From assembly GCA_017407125.1 (NCBI GenBank), contig JAFQXE010000023.1, positions 160,873 through 224,872 on the forward strand: DNA of 64,000 nucleotides, in the 5' to 3' direction. Below, piece by piece: positions 57,537-64,000 of the stretch. Position 1 is the first letter of the stretch, and the number at the start of each line of letters is the position of its first letter. The position numbers and the translations under genes were made by a program. The notes beneath the pieces are model-generated. The model worked only from the letters and a program-made list of their open reading frames with translations, had not been told where the DNA came from and ran no database searches. Origin of the DNA: Thermoguttaceae bacterium. GTDB lineage: Bacteria; Planctomycetota; Planctomycetia; Pirellulales; Thermoguttaceae.

Positions 57537-59423
57537 ATGAAAAGAATTTTGAGTTTGACTTTGGGTTTTGCCGCATTGAGTTTGATTGGCTGCCCGCCGC
57601 CAGTACAGCCAACGTCTACTGGAACCACAACTGGAACAGCGCCCTCGACTGACGCTGTTGTTGAAGAGACTGTCGAAGAAACCGTTGTCGAAGAAACTGT
57701 AGTTGTCCCGGAAGAAGCCGCTCCTGCCGAAGAAGCCGCACCTGCCGAAGAAGCTACTCCTTCTGAAAGTACTTCGACAGTAGAAGATTTTGCTGAAGAA
57801 GTTGCAGAGAAAGCCACAGAAGTTGCTGAAGAAGTAACAGAAAAAGCTGCAGAAGCTACGGAAGAAGTTGTTGAAGAAGTCACAGAAGCCGTTGAAGAAG
57901 TTGCAGAAGAAGCTACGAAAGCCGTTGAAGAAGCTACAGAAGCTGTAGAAGAAGTTGCTGAAGAAGCCACGAAGGCTGTTGAAGAATTGACTGAAGAAAC
58001 CGCTGATCGCGCTAATCCCCCTCAGCCGAAAGTCGAACTCAATCCCGCGTTCAAACCGGCGATTTACGCGACTCTTCCGGATTACTGCCCAGTTCCGGAC
58101 GGCATGACGCTTGATGAAAAGACAAATATTATTTATCTCAACTGCCCGAACTACGTTCCCGCTGACGAAAACGGCAAACGCGAATTCAACGCCTGCCTGA
58201 TGCAGATTCTTCCGGACGGCACGGTTGAAAAGATCATGGAATACCCGACTCACCCGGAAACCGGCAAGATCGGATCAATGGGCATTGACATCTGCCCGTC
58301 TGGCAACCTGTACGTTTGTGACAACCAGCGCTTCTCCACCGATCCGCAGGGTCAGGTTGCTTCTCGCGTTTTGCGTATTGCCCGCGACGAAAACGGCAAG
58401 GTCATTTTTGACGAAAATGGCAAGCCGGACGTTAAAGTCGTTATTGAAGGCATCAACCTCGCCAATGCCTTGCTGTGGGACGGCGACAATCTGTACATCA
58501 CCGACACCGTTGTTCCGACTCAGGGCGACGAATTCGGCCGCGGCGGCATTTGGAAGTTCACCCGCGACGAAATCAAAAAGGCTCTGGAAAACAACGAAGT
58601 TATTAAAGTTGACGCCAAGGCTGGCGACGCTCACCTGATCGTTACCGCCCCGGTCAAGAAGATCGGTCGTGAAGATTTCTCCGGCGCTGACGGCATGACC
58701 AAGGCGTGGGACGCGATTTACTTCGGCAACTTCGGCGACGGCGTTATTCGCAAAGTAACCTTCGACGCTGAAGGCAAGCCGACCGTTGAAGTCGTTGTTG
58801 ATCGTGACGATTTCCAGTGCTGCGACGGCATTTTCTACGATAGCGTTACCGACCTGATCTACATCGACGACTCTCAGGCGAACGCGATTCGCACGCTCGA
58901 CAAAGACGGCAATTTGAACATCCTCTGGATCAACCCGGACACCGACGGAGCAGACGGCTCTCTTGACCAGCCGGCGGAATGCATCGTTCGCGACGGCAAA
59001 CTGATCATGGCGAACTTCGACTGGACGTTCCCCGGATTGACCAACGCCGCTCACGACAAGCCGTACACGCTCAGCGTTATCGACGTCAGCTCGTTAGCAA
59101 AACCCGCTCCGGCTGAAGAAACCCCGGCAGTAGAAGAAACTCCAGCCGCTCCGGCTGAAGAAGCTCCTGCCGCTCCGGCTGAAGAAGCGCCTGCCGCCCC
59201 GGCTGAAGAAGCTCCTGCCGCTCCAGCTGAAGAAGCTCCTGCCGCTCCTGCTGCAGAAAAAGCTCCTACCGCTCCGGCTGAAGAAGCTCCTGCTGCCCCG
59301 GCAGTTGAAGAAAAAACTCCGTGTCCAGCAGTAGAAAAAGCTGCCCCAGTTGCAAAACCAGCTCAGACTGTTCCGACTCGACAGAAGAAATTCAGATTCC
59401 CATGGCGAAGAAACGGTCGATAA
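57537..59423 (+). CDS. lipoprotein with Glu/Ala repeat stalk and beta-propeller-like domain
   Basis: The 628-residue protein starts at 57537, where AAGGAGAA lies seven bases upstream and a lipoprotein signal begins (MKRILSLTLGFAALSLIGC). Residues about 20-160 are a Glu/Ala/Val/Thr low-complexity stalk with heptad-like EEVAEEATKAVEEAT units that can form a helix. Residues about 170-530 resemble an NHL/SMP-30-type six-bladed propeller (GMTLDEKTNIIYLNC, NALLWDGDNLYITD, DSVTDLIYIDDSQANAIRTL). The C-terminus is a tandem PAEEAPAA tract (about 535-605). It is anchored to a membrane and possibly binds a ligand or lactone substrate; the function is not known. Monocistronic. Confidence 0.8.
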   Translation: MKRILSLTLGFAALSLIGCPPPVQPTSTGTTTGTAPSTDAVVEETVEETVVEETVVVPEEAAPAEEAAPAEEATPSESTSTVEDFAEEVAEKATEVAEEVTEKAAEATEEVVEEVTEAVEEVAEEATKAVEEATEAVEEVAEEATKAVEELTEETADRANPPQPKVELNPAFKPAIYATLPDYCPVPDGMTLDEKTNIIYLNCPNYVPADENGKREFNACLMQILPDGTVEKIMEYPTHPETGKIGSMGIDICPSGNLYVCDNQRFSTDPQGQVASRVLRIARDENGKVIFDENGKPDVKVVIEGINLANALLWDGDNLYITDTVVPTQGDEFGRGGIWKFTRDEIKKALENNEVIKVDAKAGDAHLIVTAPVKKIGREDFSGADGMTKAWDAIYFGNFGDGVIRKVTFDAEGKPTVEVVVDRDDFQCCDGIFYDSVTDLIYIDDSQANAIRTLDKDGNLNILWINPDTDGADGSLDQPAECIVRDGKLIMANFDWTFPGLTNAAHDKPYTLSVIDVSSLAKPAPAEETPAVEETPAAPAEEAPAAPAEEAPAAPAEEAPAAPAEEAPAAPAAEKAPTAPAEEAPAAPAVEEKTPCPAVEKAAPVAKPAQTVPTRQKKFRFPWRRNGR

Positions 59424-59451
59424 TCGAAGCTGAATAAGCTTTAGTTATCAA

Positions 59452-59492
59452 ACGAGGGATTAGCGCGCAGAACTTGTTTTCGCGTCAATCCC
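59452..59492. repeat. hairpin with CGAGGGATT arms
   Basis: CGAGGGATT pairs with AATCCCTCG, and inner GCG pairs with CGC. It could act as a terminator, though there is no T run on the plus side. CTCACTCC words follow to 59527. Confidence 0.45.
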
Positions 59493-59531
59493 TCGTTCCT
59501 CACTCCTGACTCCACACTCCTTACTAATTCC

Positions 59532-59813
59532 ATGCCTCTGTATAAATACGTTCACGATAAAGAAAAGGGAAAAGATTGTCCTGAAGAATTTGAGGTTCTG
59601 CAGTATTTGTCGGAACCGGATCTGACGGTCTGTCCGGATTGCGGCAAGCCCGTTCATCGAATTTTGGGGAATTTCGCTCCCGTCAAATCGGAACGAGATA
59701 TGCTCAGCGATAAGAACATCGGGGAGAAAGGGTTTACGAAATACGTCAAAGCCGGAAACGGCTACTATGAAAAAACCGCCGGAGACGGCCCGCAGGTCAT
59801 CTCTGGCAACTAA
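59532..59813 (+). CDS. FmdB-type zinc-ribbon protein
   Basis: The 93-residue protein begins MPLYKYVHDKEKGKDCPEEFEVLQYLSEPDLTVCPDCGKPVHRIL. This is the FmdB/CxxC zinc-ribbon regulatory-type domain, with two of the usual four cysteines visible as CPDC and the first site reduced to a single Cys. The rest is a short hydrophilic tail with VKSERDMLSDKNIGEKGFTKYVKAGNGYYEKTAGDGP. The function of this family is not established. It is 11 bp upstream of the riboflavin synthase gene and probably cotranscribed with it. Confidence 0.85.
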   Translation: MPLYKYVHDKEKGKDCPEEFEVLQYLSEPDLTVCPDCGKPVHRILGNFAPVKSERDMLSDKNIGEKGFTKYVKAGNGYYEKTAGDGPQVISGN

Positions 59814-59824
59814 CGGAGAAAGCC

Positions 59825-60430
59825 ATGTTTTCAGGAATCGTAGAAGAAACCGCCCGCGTCGTCAAGATTGTTAAAGAGCAGGAAAACGTTCATTTTACGC
59901 TTACCTGTTCGTTTGTAAACGAACTCAAAGTTGACCAGAGCGTTTCTCATAACGGCGTCTGTTTGACGATTGTCTCTATAGACGACAACACGTACACGAC
60001 AACCGCCATGAAAGAGACGCTGGATCGTTCCAATCTCGGCTTGCTTCAAGTTGGAGACGAAGTCAACGTGGAACGCAGCATGTCGATAAACGGTCGCTTG
60101 GACGGCCACATCGTTCAGGGACACGTCGACATGACGGCGGAATGTATCGACATTCAAGACGCTCAAGGGAGCTGGTATTTCACGTTCAAGTACCCGTTTG
60201 ACAAAGAAATGGCTCAGCGCGGATACATGACCGTCGACAAAGGCTCTGTAACAGTCAACGGCGTTTCGCTGACAGTTTGCAACCCGACGGACGACACCTT
60301 CCAGGTCGCCATCATTCCCTATACGTTTGAGCATACAAACTTCCACTGCTTTAAGGTTGGCAGTAAAGTCAATCTGGAATTCGACATCATCGGGAAGTAT
60401 CTCGCCCGGCTGTCGCATTTTTCAAAGTAA
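59825..60430 (+). CDS. ribE: riboflavin synthase alpha chain
   Basis: The 201-residue enzyme converts two 6,7-dimethyl-8-ribityllumazine molecules to riboflavin and a pyrimidine. It consists of two similar beta-barrel halves. The first starts MFSGIVEETARVV and includes VSHNGVCLTIVSI, and the second includes MTVDKGSVTVNGVSLTVCNP. The linker GRLDGHIVQGHVD is diagnostic, and length is normal (about 200). GGAG is about 8 nt upstream of the ATG. The other rib genes are not in the window. It is followed by a terminator at 60449. Confidence 0.95.
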   Translation: MFSGIVEETARVVKIVKEQENVHFTLTCSFVNELKVDQSVSHNGVCLTIVSIDDNTYTTTAMKETLDRSNLGLLQVGDEVNVERSMSINGRLDGHIVQGHVDMTAECIDIQDAQGSWYFTFKYPFDKEMAQRGYMTVDKGSVTVNGVSLTVCNPTDDTFQVAIIPYTFEHTNFHCFKVGSKVNLEFDIIGKYLARLSHFSK

Positions 60431-60448
60431 ACCTGAACAGACCTCATT

Positions 60449-60488
60449 GCGAAGAGGCGGGAATTCAAGTTCTCGCCTCTCGCTTTTT
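60449..60488 (+). terminator. rho-independent terminator of ribE
   Basis: GCGAAGAGGCGGGAA pairs with TTCTCGCCTCTCGC (mostly perfect) and runs into TTTTT. Confidence 0.85.
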
Positions 60489-60526
60489 ATAGATATTTCC
60501 GGCTTATCCGACTATTATTGTTAAAC

Positions 60527-60643
60527 AGCTTTTAGCTTCTAGCTACTAGCTGCTAGCTTTTGATGTTAGCCTCTGGCTTTAAAAGCTAAGCTTAGAACTT
60601 CAAATGCACAAGCTAATAGCTAGCGGCTAATAGCTAACGGCTT
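60527..60643. repeat. T element copy 3
   Basis: It has the same layout as copies 1 and 2: CTAGCTACTAGCTGCTAGC, TAGAACTTCAAATGCACAAGC, then CTAATAGCTAGCGGCTAATAG. The left and right parts are complementary. Confidence 0.7.
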
Positions 60644-60698
60644 CTCAGATTTGGACTTGCCGGAATAACCTTATTCCTTTAACCCCCTTAGCCCTGCC

Positions 60699-62648
60699 AT
60701 GAAACGCGTCTTTTTTGCTGTTGTCACGCTGTTTTTGTTGTCTCCGCTATGCTTCGCGGAAGAATTCGCCTTGTCTCCAGACAATCCCCTTGACGCCCGC
60801 GCGCTGGAAATTGTCAAGATGATTCCCGAAAAGCCGGAATCCCTCTTGCCGCCGATTTCTGACCGCGACGCCTGGGCGAAGATTGCTCAAACCGGGAACG
60901 GCGCCGCCGTTATCAAACAGGCGGAAAAGATTCTCACAACCCCCATGCCCGAAATGCCGGACGACTTGTATCTGGAATTCTCCCGGAACGGAAACCGAAC
61001 GAACTGCCAGAGAGTTATTGGCGCTCGTCACGGACGCCTGGCTCCGCTTGTCGTGGCGGAATGCATTGAAAACAAAGGACGCTTTATCCCGGAACTGGAA
61101 CGCTTTCTTCTGGAAGTCTGCAAGGAGAAATCCTGGGTTCTGCCCGCTCACGATCCCGGCAACGGGAACTTTAACGGGACGGGAATGAACGTTGACCTCG
61201 TTTCCAGCGCTCTTTCCTGGGACTTGGCGACGGCGTACAATATCCTGGGCGACAAACTCTCGCCGGAAGTTCGCCAGGCACTTCTGGAGACGCTCGAAGC
61301 GAGAAACTTCCAGCCGTACGAAACCGCCATCAAGACCGGCAAGTTCCGCCCTCTGTGGTGGATTACAGGAGAAAACAACTGGAACGCGGTTTGTCACGCC
61401 GGCATGTGCGGAGCTGCGTTAGCCGCAATTGACGACCCGGCTCGACGCGCCTGGTATATCGCCGCCGCCGAAAAGTACAGCGCTGCGTTTATCAAAGGGT
61501 TTACGCCTGACGGCTATTGCTCTGAAGGGCTGGGATACTGGTCTTACGGATTTGGGAACTATATCCGTCTGTCAGAAACGATTCGCCGCGCGACGAGTAA
61601 CAAAATCAACCTCATGGATACCGAATTTTGCGAGACACTATCCAAATTCCCGTTGAGAATTCAGATCATGTCCGGGATTTCTCCGGCGTTTGCCGACTGC
61701 GGCGTCGGCGCGAAGGCTCCGAAACTGTACGTTAATTACTTGGCGCATATCTACGGCTGGGACGTTCCGGAATACTACAGCGACGACGAGTTGAAAAACG
61801 TCTCCGCAGGCGCGTTCATCCTCAAGGGAATGTACTCGCTTAACAACCATTTTTCGACCGAGTTCAAGCCGGTGGGCGTTCCGATTCGCGACTATTTCAA
61901 CAACGCAGGGATTCTCGTTTGCCGTCCCTGCGCTGACCCTGTCGCCAACAAACCCGGCGATAAAGACTGGGACAAGCTCGCCGCGGCAGTCAAAGCAGGA
62001 CACAACGCCGAATTCCACAACCATAACGACGTCGGCTCTTATACGATTGTGTACCACGGTCAGCCCGTCCTCATGGACGTCGGCGGGGAAGTCTATACGA
62101 AACGCACGTTCAGCGGTCAGCGATACGTCAGCCGCGTTATCAACTCCTGGGGACACCCGGTTCCCATGATCAACGGTCAGCTTCAGGCGACCGGCGGGAA
62201 TTCCAAAGGCGTCGTCGTCAAAGACGAATTCTCGGACGAAAAAGACGTCTTCGCTTTTGAATACCAGTCCTGCTATCCCACCGTTAAAGAACTGAAAAAG
62301 CTGGAACGCACGTTCGTCTACGACAGAAAGAACAACGTCATTACGATTACCGACCAGTTCCAGCTAGACGGCGAGGCGAAGCTGCCGTTCGATTCCGCGC
62401 TGACAACCATCTGGGACGCTCAGCGAGATGGCGATGCGATTATTGTCGGCAAAGACGCTTACCGACTCCGAGTTGAGGTCGAGGCGACGACCGTCGATTC
62501 ATCCGGCAAGGAAACAAAACTGGACTGGGAGTTTACGTCTGAACTGTGCAACGAAGACCAGGGCGGACTGAAAGGATCCAAGCGTCTCGGCGTCGTTCTC
62601 CCGCCGGTTAACAACGCGATGGTTCGCTTTACCGTAAAGCCGCTGTAG
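60699..62648 (+). CDS. secreted heparinase II/III-like polysaccharide lyase
   Basis: The 649-residue protein has a signal peptide (residues 1-20, CFA-EE). Residues about 45-360 form the alpha-helical toroid of alginate/heparin lyases (WKTG-like aromatic patches, ENNWNAVCHAGMCGAALAA). The C-terminal half is the heparinase II/III beta domain, with HNAEFHNHNDVGSYTIVYHG (about 430-450), the conserved His/Asn/Asp metal or catalytic block. It acts on extracellular polyuronides or glycosaminoglycans; the specific substrate cannot be read. Length is in the family range. It stands alone, between a T element and a terminator, with no Shine-Dalgarno sequence but a C-rich leader. Confidence 0.88.
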   Translation: MKRVFFAVVTLFLLSPLCFAEEFALSPDNPLDARALEIVKMIPEKPESLLPPISDRDAWAKIAQTGNGAAVIKQAEKILTTPMPEMPDDLYLEFSRNGNRTNCQRVIGARHGRLAPLVVAECIENKGRFIPELERFLLEVCKEKSWVLPAHDPGNGNFNGTGMNVDLVSSALSWDLATAYNILGDKLSPEVRQALLETLEARNFQPYETAIKTGKFRPLWWITGENNWNAVCHAGMCGAALAAIDDPARRAWYIAAAEKYSAAFIKGFTPDGYCSEGLGYWSYGFGNYIRLSETIRRATSNKINLMDTEFCETLSKFPLRIQIMSGISPAFADCGVGAKAPKLYVNYLAHIYGWDVPEYYSDDELKNVSAGAFILKGMYSLNNHFSTEFKPVGVPIRDYFNNAGILVCRPCADPVANKPGDKDWDKLAAAVKAGHNAEFHNHNDVGSYTIVYHGQPVLMDVGGEVYTKRTFSGQRYVSRVINSWGHPVPMINGQLQATGGNSKGVVVKDEFSDEKDVFAFEYQSCYPTVKELKKLERTFVYDRKNNVITITDQFQLDGEAKLPFDSALTTIWDAQRDGDAIIVGKDAYRLRVEVEATTVDSSGKETKLDWEFTSELCNEDQGGLKGSKRLGVVLPPVNNAMVRFTVKPL

Positions 62649-62694
62649 GAATTTGCGAGTTACAAAAACTCAAAGCGCCGTTCAATATCAGACT

Positions 62695-62730
62695 GCGGGA
62701 GGGAAGCGTAAGCTGTCCCCCCGCTTTCTT
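62695..62730 (+). terminator. rho-independent terminator
   Basis: GCGGGAGGGA pairs with TCCCCCCGC around an AGCGTAAGCTG loop and is followed by TTTCTTTT. Nothing else is seen before the promoter at 62835. Confidence 0.75.
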
Positions 62731-62834
62731 TTAAGTTGAATTCCGCACATAATCTATCTCGGAATTGCTTTTGAATCCTATATAGAATTATGGTTTCAAA
62801 GTTAATAAATATTAAAATATTTGGTTCTTACCCC

Positions 62835-62864
62835 TTGCAATTAATAAAATTTTTACCATAATAT
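62835..62864 (+). promoter_or_regulatory. candidate promoter of Cys-rich protein gene
   Basis: TTGCAA (62835-62840) with an 18-bp spacer to TAATAT (62859-62864). The leader would be about 195 nt. Confidence 0.4.
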
Positions 62865-63066
62865 ATAAAGGTTAAAGTTTGTGTAATTGTTTATGATTAT
62901 TTAATTCATACAAACGACACAGTTTAACAAATCGTTAATGTTGTTGAAGGTCAAAAGCCCTGACCATTCGTCTGCAATTATTCATTTGCAAGACAAAGCC
63001 TCCCGAAAGGACGTCAGACTTTCGCATTTTATAACCTGTTTTCTTTTGCAAAGGAAAGGATTTATC

Positions 63067-63669
63067 ATGAGTTTTAGCTCAAAAACCAGAATTGGCGCCC
63101 TGATGGCAGCCGTAATCGCAATTGTTGCAAGCTTTTCGTCAACTTCAGAAGCTGGATGTCTTTACAGAGCTGCTTGCTGCCCACCTCCAGCATTCTGTGA
63201 TGTAGCTCCAGTTTGCGACGTTCCCGCTTGCGCTCCCATTTGCTCTCCCGTTTGCAGACCCATTTGTCCGCCTGTTTGCGTCCCCGCTTGCGCGCCCATT
63301 TGCCGGCCCGTTTGCAGACCCATTTGTCCGCCTGTTTGCGCTCCCGCTTGCGCGCCCATTTGCCGGCCCGTTTGCAAGCCCATTTGCCCGCCTGTTTGCG
63401 CTCCCGCTTGCGCGCCCATTTGCCGACCCGTTTGCAAGCCCATTTGCCCGCCTGTTTGTGCTCCCGCTTGCCCGCCCGTCTGCAAACCGTGCTGCCCGAT
63501 TTTGCGTTGCCGCGTTGGCTTCTGCAACCCTTGCTTTGATTCCTTCGATGATGCTGATCCCTACGATTGTGGTACATTCGGCGGAGACGTAGTAGATACG
63601 CCTGAAACAGCTCCTACTCCCGCTCAAGACCCCACTCCCGCCCAGGCTCCTGAATCCAAAGAATTATAG
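63067..63669 (+). CDS. secreted Cys/Pro tetrapeptide-repeat protein
   Basis: The start is placed at 63067, where AAAGGAAAGGA lies just upstream and a signal peptide begins (MSFSSKTRIGALMAAVIAIVAS, cut near SEA-GC). The upstream in-frame ATG at 62938 adds a non-signal extension. The mature protein (about 170 residues) is dominated by about 22 tetrapeptides C-x-P-x (such as CAPI CRPV CKPI CPPV), with a cysteine every fourth residue, followed by a Cys pair region and a Pro/Thr tail. It has no known enzyme motif. Planctomycete walls are described as cystine- and proline-rich protein, so a cross-linked wall component is a reasonable guess. Confidence 0.85.
   Translation: MSFSSKTRIGALMAAVIAIVASFSSTSEAGCLYRAACCPPPAFCDVAPVCDVPACAPICSPVCRPICPPVCVPACAPICRPVCRPICPPVCAPACAPICRPVCKPICPPVCAPACAPICRPVCKPICPPVCAPACPPVCKPCCPILRCRVGFCNPCFDSFDDADPYDCGTFGGDVVDTPETAPTPAQDPTPAQAPESKEL
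63229..63483 (+). repeat. 60-bp tandem repeats in coding sequence
   Basis: Four units of 60 bp (20 residues, five C-x-P-x tetrads each) plus partial ends. The reverse strand gives long shadow ORFs rich in Gly/Gln or Arg/Lys. Confidence 0.9.
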
Positions 63670-63671
63670 TG

Positions 63672-63750
63672 GCAAGGCAGTAGGCAGTAGGCAAGAGGCA
63701 GTAGTATTTTATTACTCCAACTCCTCCCTCCTCACTCCTAATTCCTTACT
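63672..63750. repeat. AGGCAGTAG and ACTCCTCACTCC word repeats
   Basis: GGCAGTAGGCAGTAGGCAAG repeats the words at 1567-1590. CTCCTCCCTCCTCACTCC repeats those at 25501-25515 and 59500-59520. No gene is seen from here to the end of the window. Confidence 0.55.
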
Positions 63751-63798
63751 CAAACAAAAAATTTTTGAAAATTTTCAAGAATCGCGCCTTTCCCCCCA

Positions 63799-63826
63799 TT
63801 GACGGGAATAAAAAAAGCGCTATATT
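63799..63826 (+). promoter_or_regulatory. sigma70-type promoter for a gene beyond the window
   Basis: TTGACG (63799-63804), a 16-bp spacer of mostly A, TATATT (63821-63826). A second TTGACA lies at about 63872. The transcript runs out of the window, and the first gene downstream cannot be seen. Confidence 0.6.
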
Positions 63827-64000
63827 ATCCCCCGTTGTTTGCGCGACAAGTCTAGCAACCAACAAATGACCTTTGACAATTTGGCGGAACAGACATTGTA
63901 CCTTAAAGATGAATAAGAGATAGTCTCTTGTTTTTTCCTTTGTGAGCAAGTTGTGAGTCGGAAAGACTCAATAACCTGCAAAGACCAATAAGTAACCGAA

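Noticed and set aside
63074..63627. Minus-strand ORFs rich in Gly/Gln/Lys over the Cys/Pro gene
   Set aside because: Shadow of the C-x-P-x repeats. The plus-strand gene has a signal peptide and ribosome site.
63872..64000. Leader of an rRNA operon at the right edge
   Set aside because: A TTGACA and a good promoter at 63799 are seen, but no rRNA sequence is present in the window, so the downstream gene cannot be named.

Overview
The window looks like a chromosomal segment of a planctomycete (Planctomycetota, Pirellulales-like). This is inferred from gene types I recognise, not from a database search. They include DUF1573 and FHA proteins, a tetraheme cytochrome lipoprotein with the EPCGCAG signature, a small YLDPFTGS protein beside a methyltransferase, an HTH-plus-receiver regulator, SPOR-like and Cys/Pro-rich secreted proteins, and flagellar genes scattered singly. 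Many starts lack a Shine-Dalgarno sequence.

Layout. 1-4300: secreted protein, GalT-like transferase, FadL/OMPP1-type outer membrane protein. 4300-7820: a mosaic of palindromic repeats followed by a giant ankyrin protein. 7.9-25.4 kb: mnmG, membrane and hydrolase-like proteins, fliR, nitroreductase, a metalloprotease-like protein, the tetraheme lipoprotein, DUF1573, FHA, a voltage-gated channel, gpmI and a TM-anchored acidic protein. 25.5-30 kb: pheT carrying an extra domain, and a membrane protein. 30-35 kb: a second repeat mosaic and two tandemly duplicated ankyrin genes with duplicated promoter and operator; the shorter copy is frameshifted at its end. 35.5-46.7 kb: tex, tRNA-Leu(CAG), an NRAMP-like transporter, LysM protein, sulfatase-like protein, recG, a truncated flhB and a SPOR-like protein. 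47-50.3 kb: priA and nth among dispersed repeats. 51-57.4 kb: HTH-receiver regulator, cysteine-synthase-like enzyme, an operon of small membrane protein, methyltransferase and membrane sulfatase, then tcdA. 57.5-63.7 kb: propeller lipoprotein, FmdB-type zinc ribbon, riboflavin synthase, heparinase-like protein and a Cys/Pro tetrapeptide-repeat secreted protein.

Most notable observations. (1) A module of about 67 residues, the presumed PriA winged-helix domain, is present in PriA and again inside PheT at about 69% identity. (2) Several families of dispersed palindromic intergenic elements occur. One (R) folds on paper as a cloverleaf with 20-bp terminal inverted repeats, has one copy split around nth, and appears to have left fragments inside the priA coding sequence. 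(3) A paralogous ankyrin family shares an N-terminal FEQMFQT module, and two members share a TATGACA-N5-TGTCATA operator. (4) FlhB ends where its autocleaving cytoplasmic domain should begin. (5) Several enzyme-fold proteins have lost canonical catalytic or metal-binding motifs.

Most genes look like ordinary housekeeping or envelope functions. Operons are short; clear ones are 53198-56502, 12079-13665 and 59532-60430. Names are from sequence recognition only. Repeat boundaries were aligned by eye.
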